DNA of 7,241 nt from an uncultured Verrucomicrobiae bacterium (GTDB taxonomy: Bacteria > Verrucomicrobiota > Verrucomicrobiia > Verrucomicrobiales > DEV007), in NCBI GenBank assembly GCA_937898895.1, contig CALDKL010000765.1, positions 1 through 7,241 of the forward strand, read 5' to 3'. Each line of letters begins with the position of its first letter. Position 1 is the first letter of the stretch. The notes under the pieces were generated by a model that saw nothing but the letters and a program-made list of their open reading frames with translations, did no database searches and was not told the DNA's origin. A program made the translations under genes and the position numbers. Positions 5,741-7,241 of the stretch are shown one piece after another.

Positions 5741-5873
5741 GACAACGAAGGACTACGCCTTAATTCAAGCGTCCGCCTCACTCCACAATAAAATCACCGC
5801 CTTTCGATCATCCGGTTCCGTCCTAGATGAAGTTCCCCTTGTCCCGGCTGGAGCGGGAAGTGATAAACTTGGG
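5741..5873. other. Divergent intergenic region; candidate site for promoters or an origin
   Basis: 133 bases between the divergent DNA-binding gene and the HUH-motif gene. It contains a 5-bp perfect inverted repeat, TCCCG (5842-5846) and CGGGA (5854-5858), around a 7-base loop, ending 15 bases before the ATG at 5874. In the frame of the downstream gene this stretch has no stop codon, so it may instead be coding. Origins of transfer typically lie next to relaxase genes, but I could not recognise a known nic consensus. Confidence 0.35.
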
Positions 5874-7241
5874 ATGGCACAGAAAAAATTCCGCAGACAG
5901 AAAGACCAGCTTTCCGACACCCTCAAGACTTTCAGCTCGCTGAAAGCCATCTGGCACTTGTTCGGCAACTCCATGCAGCATGCCATCGACGTGCTGCGTT
6001 CCGAGGTTTGGCAGAACAAACAAAACCGCAAGGAATTGCTCAAAAAGATTCCGAAGCCGCTGCACCGCCGCATCGAGTCGTTGATCGCTCAGGTTGCAAA
6101 ATATGCGCAGGGCCTGGATGTCGCGGGAAAGACGAGCTTGCACGCGGCGGGCTTTACTCCGCCGCAAACTCCCTGCGAGGCGCTGACCATTCTGGATCTC
6201 GAAAAGGGCCGGTTTGGAGCCGAGGCGGGAAAGTTGGTTTTCAACTTGGCCCACATGGGCAAAGCCGGCTCGCGTCAATGGAAGGAAGTGGCGGAATTGG
6301 AGTGGGAGCAATTCTGCAAAGGCGAAATGGATTATCGCTCGTATTTTGTTTACGCATCGAGCCGTCGCCACATGGATCCCTCCAAGGGGGGCAAACCCGA
6401 GCTTTGGAATTTGTATGCCAGGCTGACGCCGTGGATGGCGAAGGTGGTGGGCGAAAAGCTCGAGTCCATGGGGGATGAAGGCAAGCGGGCGTTGCAGGAA
6501 GTGCTGACCAAGCTTGCCGGCGAGCTCGGGACCGAATTGGGCGTCGATGTGGTGGGACTGGCGGTCCATCGCGAAAAGGACGGCGATCTCCATGTCCACT
6601 TCATTTTTTCCCTGACGAGGGAGAAGCCGGTCGAAAAAGACATCGCCAAGCGCGAGTTTGAGGCCCTGATCTCCGCCACGGCGCGCCGCCGAAAGGAAGC
6701 CGGTGAAAAAATGGGATTCAAGAAGCTCCGGAAACTGGTGCGCGAGGATCTGACCACCCAAGGCGCGCACCAAGTGAAATTTTTTGAGCGACAGCGCAGG
6801 GATTTCCTTCGCCCTATCCGGGTTCTGGGCCCGTCCTTTCTGGGGAAATTGGCTTTGTGGGAAGCGTCGGGCCGGAACCCGGAAATCGCCGCCCTGGGTG
6901 ACCGTCCCGAATGGGAGGCCAACACCTTCCGCGGCCGGGTGGTCGCTGCCGTGAAGAATGGCGAGGATCTGGGAGTCACCTGTATTGATTACTGGCTCAC
7001 CTGTCGTTACCAGCAGGAGATCGAGGCGTTGTTGACCTCGGAGGAGAAGGCGCGATGCGCCGAACTTGGACGGCAGGCGGCGGAACGATACCGAAAGACC
7101 GGCTCCCAAACTCCCAGCGTCGAAAACTATATCGCCATGGAGGTGGCAAAGCTGGAGCAAAACTTGCCGGACCAGGTCAGAAAGGAACTTGAGAAGAAGG
7201 CAAAAGAATTGGACGAACGGGAAGATGCCGTCTCTGTACGC
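5874..7241 (+). CDS. HUH-motif relaxase/replication-initiator-like protein, partial (3' end outside window)
   Basis: An open frame of 456 codons running off the window end. Residues 229-246 read GLAVHREKDGDLHVHFIF, with His232, His240 and His242 arranged as H-x7-HxH followed by hydrophobic residues. This is the metal-binding 'motif III' pattern of HUH relaxases (Mob families) and related rolling-circle initiators. Upstream are conserved-looking segments LVFNLAHMGKAGSRQWKE (121-138) and DYRSYFVYASSRRH (153-166), whose tyrosines Tyr154, Tyr157 and Tyr160 are nucleophile candidates. His28 is also possible, by analogy with MobM. Tyr372 and Tyr379 lie downstream, where a Rep-type nucleophile would be expected. 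The visible C-terminus (about 425-456) is charged and coiled-coil-like, as in many Mob proteins. The ATG at 5874 gives a basic N-terminus (MAQKKFRRQKDQ) with GGGAAG 13 bases upstream. The frame stays open back to an ATG at 5739, which would add 45 residues. The gene is surely real. The HUH assignment rests on one motif. Confidence 0.7.
   Translation, partial: MAQKKFRRQKDQLSDTLKTFSSLKAIWHLFGNSMQHAIDVLRSEVWQNKQNRKELLKKIPKPLHRRIESLIAQVAKYAQGLDVAGKTSLHAAGFTPPQTPCEALTILDLEKGRFGAEAGKLVFNLAHMGKAGSRQWKEVAELEWEQFCKGEMDYRSYFVYASSRRHMDPSKGGKPELWNLYARLTPWMAKVVGEKLESMGDEGKRALQEVLTKLAGELGTELGVDVVGLAVHREKDGDLHVHFIFSLTREKPVEKDIAKREFEALISATARRRKEAGEKMGFKKLRKLVREDLTTQGAHQVKFFERQRRDFLRPIRVLGPSFLGKLALWEASGRNPEIAALGDRPEWEANTFRGRVVAAVKNGEDLGVTCIDYWLTCRYQQEIEALLTSEEKARCAELGRQAAERYRKTGSQTPSVENYIAMEVAKLEQNLPDQVRKELEKKAKELDEREDAVSVR

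Noticed and set aside
5823..7160. A 445-residue open frame on the minus strand opposite the HUH-motif gene
   Set aside because: It is antisense to a gene with a recognisable motif and runs through it without any domain I recognise. Its openness follows from the codon bias of the plus-strand gene.
1..7241. CRISPR array, insertion sequence or transposase
   Set aside because: No regularly spaced repeats, no terminal inverted repeats flanking a transposase, and no DDE or serine/tyrosine recombinase motif were seen on either strand.

Overview
The window holds three blocks of bacterial DNA. It is moderately to highly GC-rich, with tightly packed operons and accessory-region content. No rRNA, tRNA or housekeeping gene is present to fix the taxonomy. 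The arsR-arsC-DUF6428-acr3-arsC layout, and the general lack of Shine-Dalgarno sequences before the ars genes, would fit Verrucomicrobiota or a Bacteroidota-related lineage. That is a weak inference, not an identification.

Block 1 (about 1-2880, minus strand) is an arsenic-resistance operon. In transcription order it has an ArsR repressor (2828-2463), a thioredoxin-type arsenate reductase (2461-1940), a DUF6428-like protein with a cysteine-rich tail (1943-1482), an ACR3 arsenite efflux permease (1485-412) and a second arsenate reductase (415 to beyond the window edge). Consecutive genes overlap by 4 bases or are separated by 1 base, so translation is probably coupled. Arsenite would release ArsR, the two ArsC proteins would reduce arsenate to arsenite, and ACR3 would export it. 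The DUF6428-like protein is an accessory of unknown function. Three ATATATG repeats just upstream of arsR are the best operator candidate, and the arsR mRNA may be leaderless.

Block 2 (3135-4862, minus strand) is a two-gene operon of unknown function. The two proteins (297 and 274 residues) are clearly diverged paralogues. They are collinear and share an RNFDKxxAAAPGI core, a PxRPDLh motif and an FYxxQxxRHF C-terminal motif. I do not recognise the family, and it is one of the two most interesting items here. A small perfect hairpin lies in the leader of the first gene.

Block 3 (5120-7241) looks like the edge of a mobile or plasmid-derived module. A minus-strand gene encodes a protein resembling small DNA-binding proteins of plasmids and phages. 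Divergent from it, a plus-strand gene, cut by the window end, encodes a protein with an HxHxxF motif and an upstream histidine like the metal-binding motif of HUH relaxases or replication initiators. The 133-base gap between them would be the natural place for an origin of transfer or replication, but no nick site could be recognised. Together the blocks suggest an arsenic-resistance cargo and an uncharacterised paralogue pair carried beside a mobilisation module.
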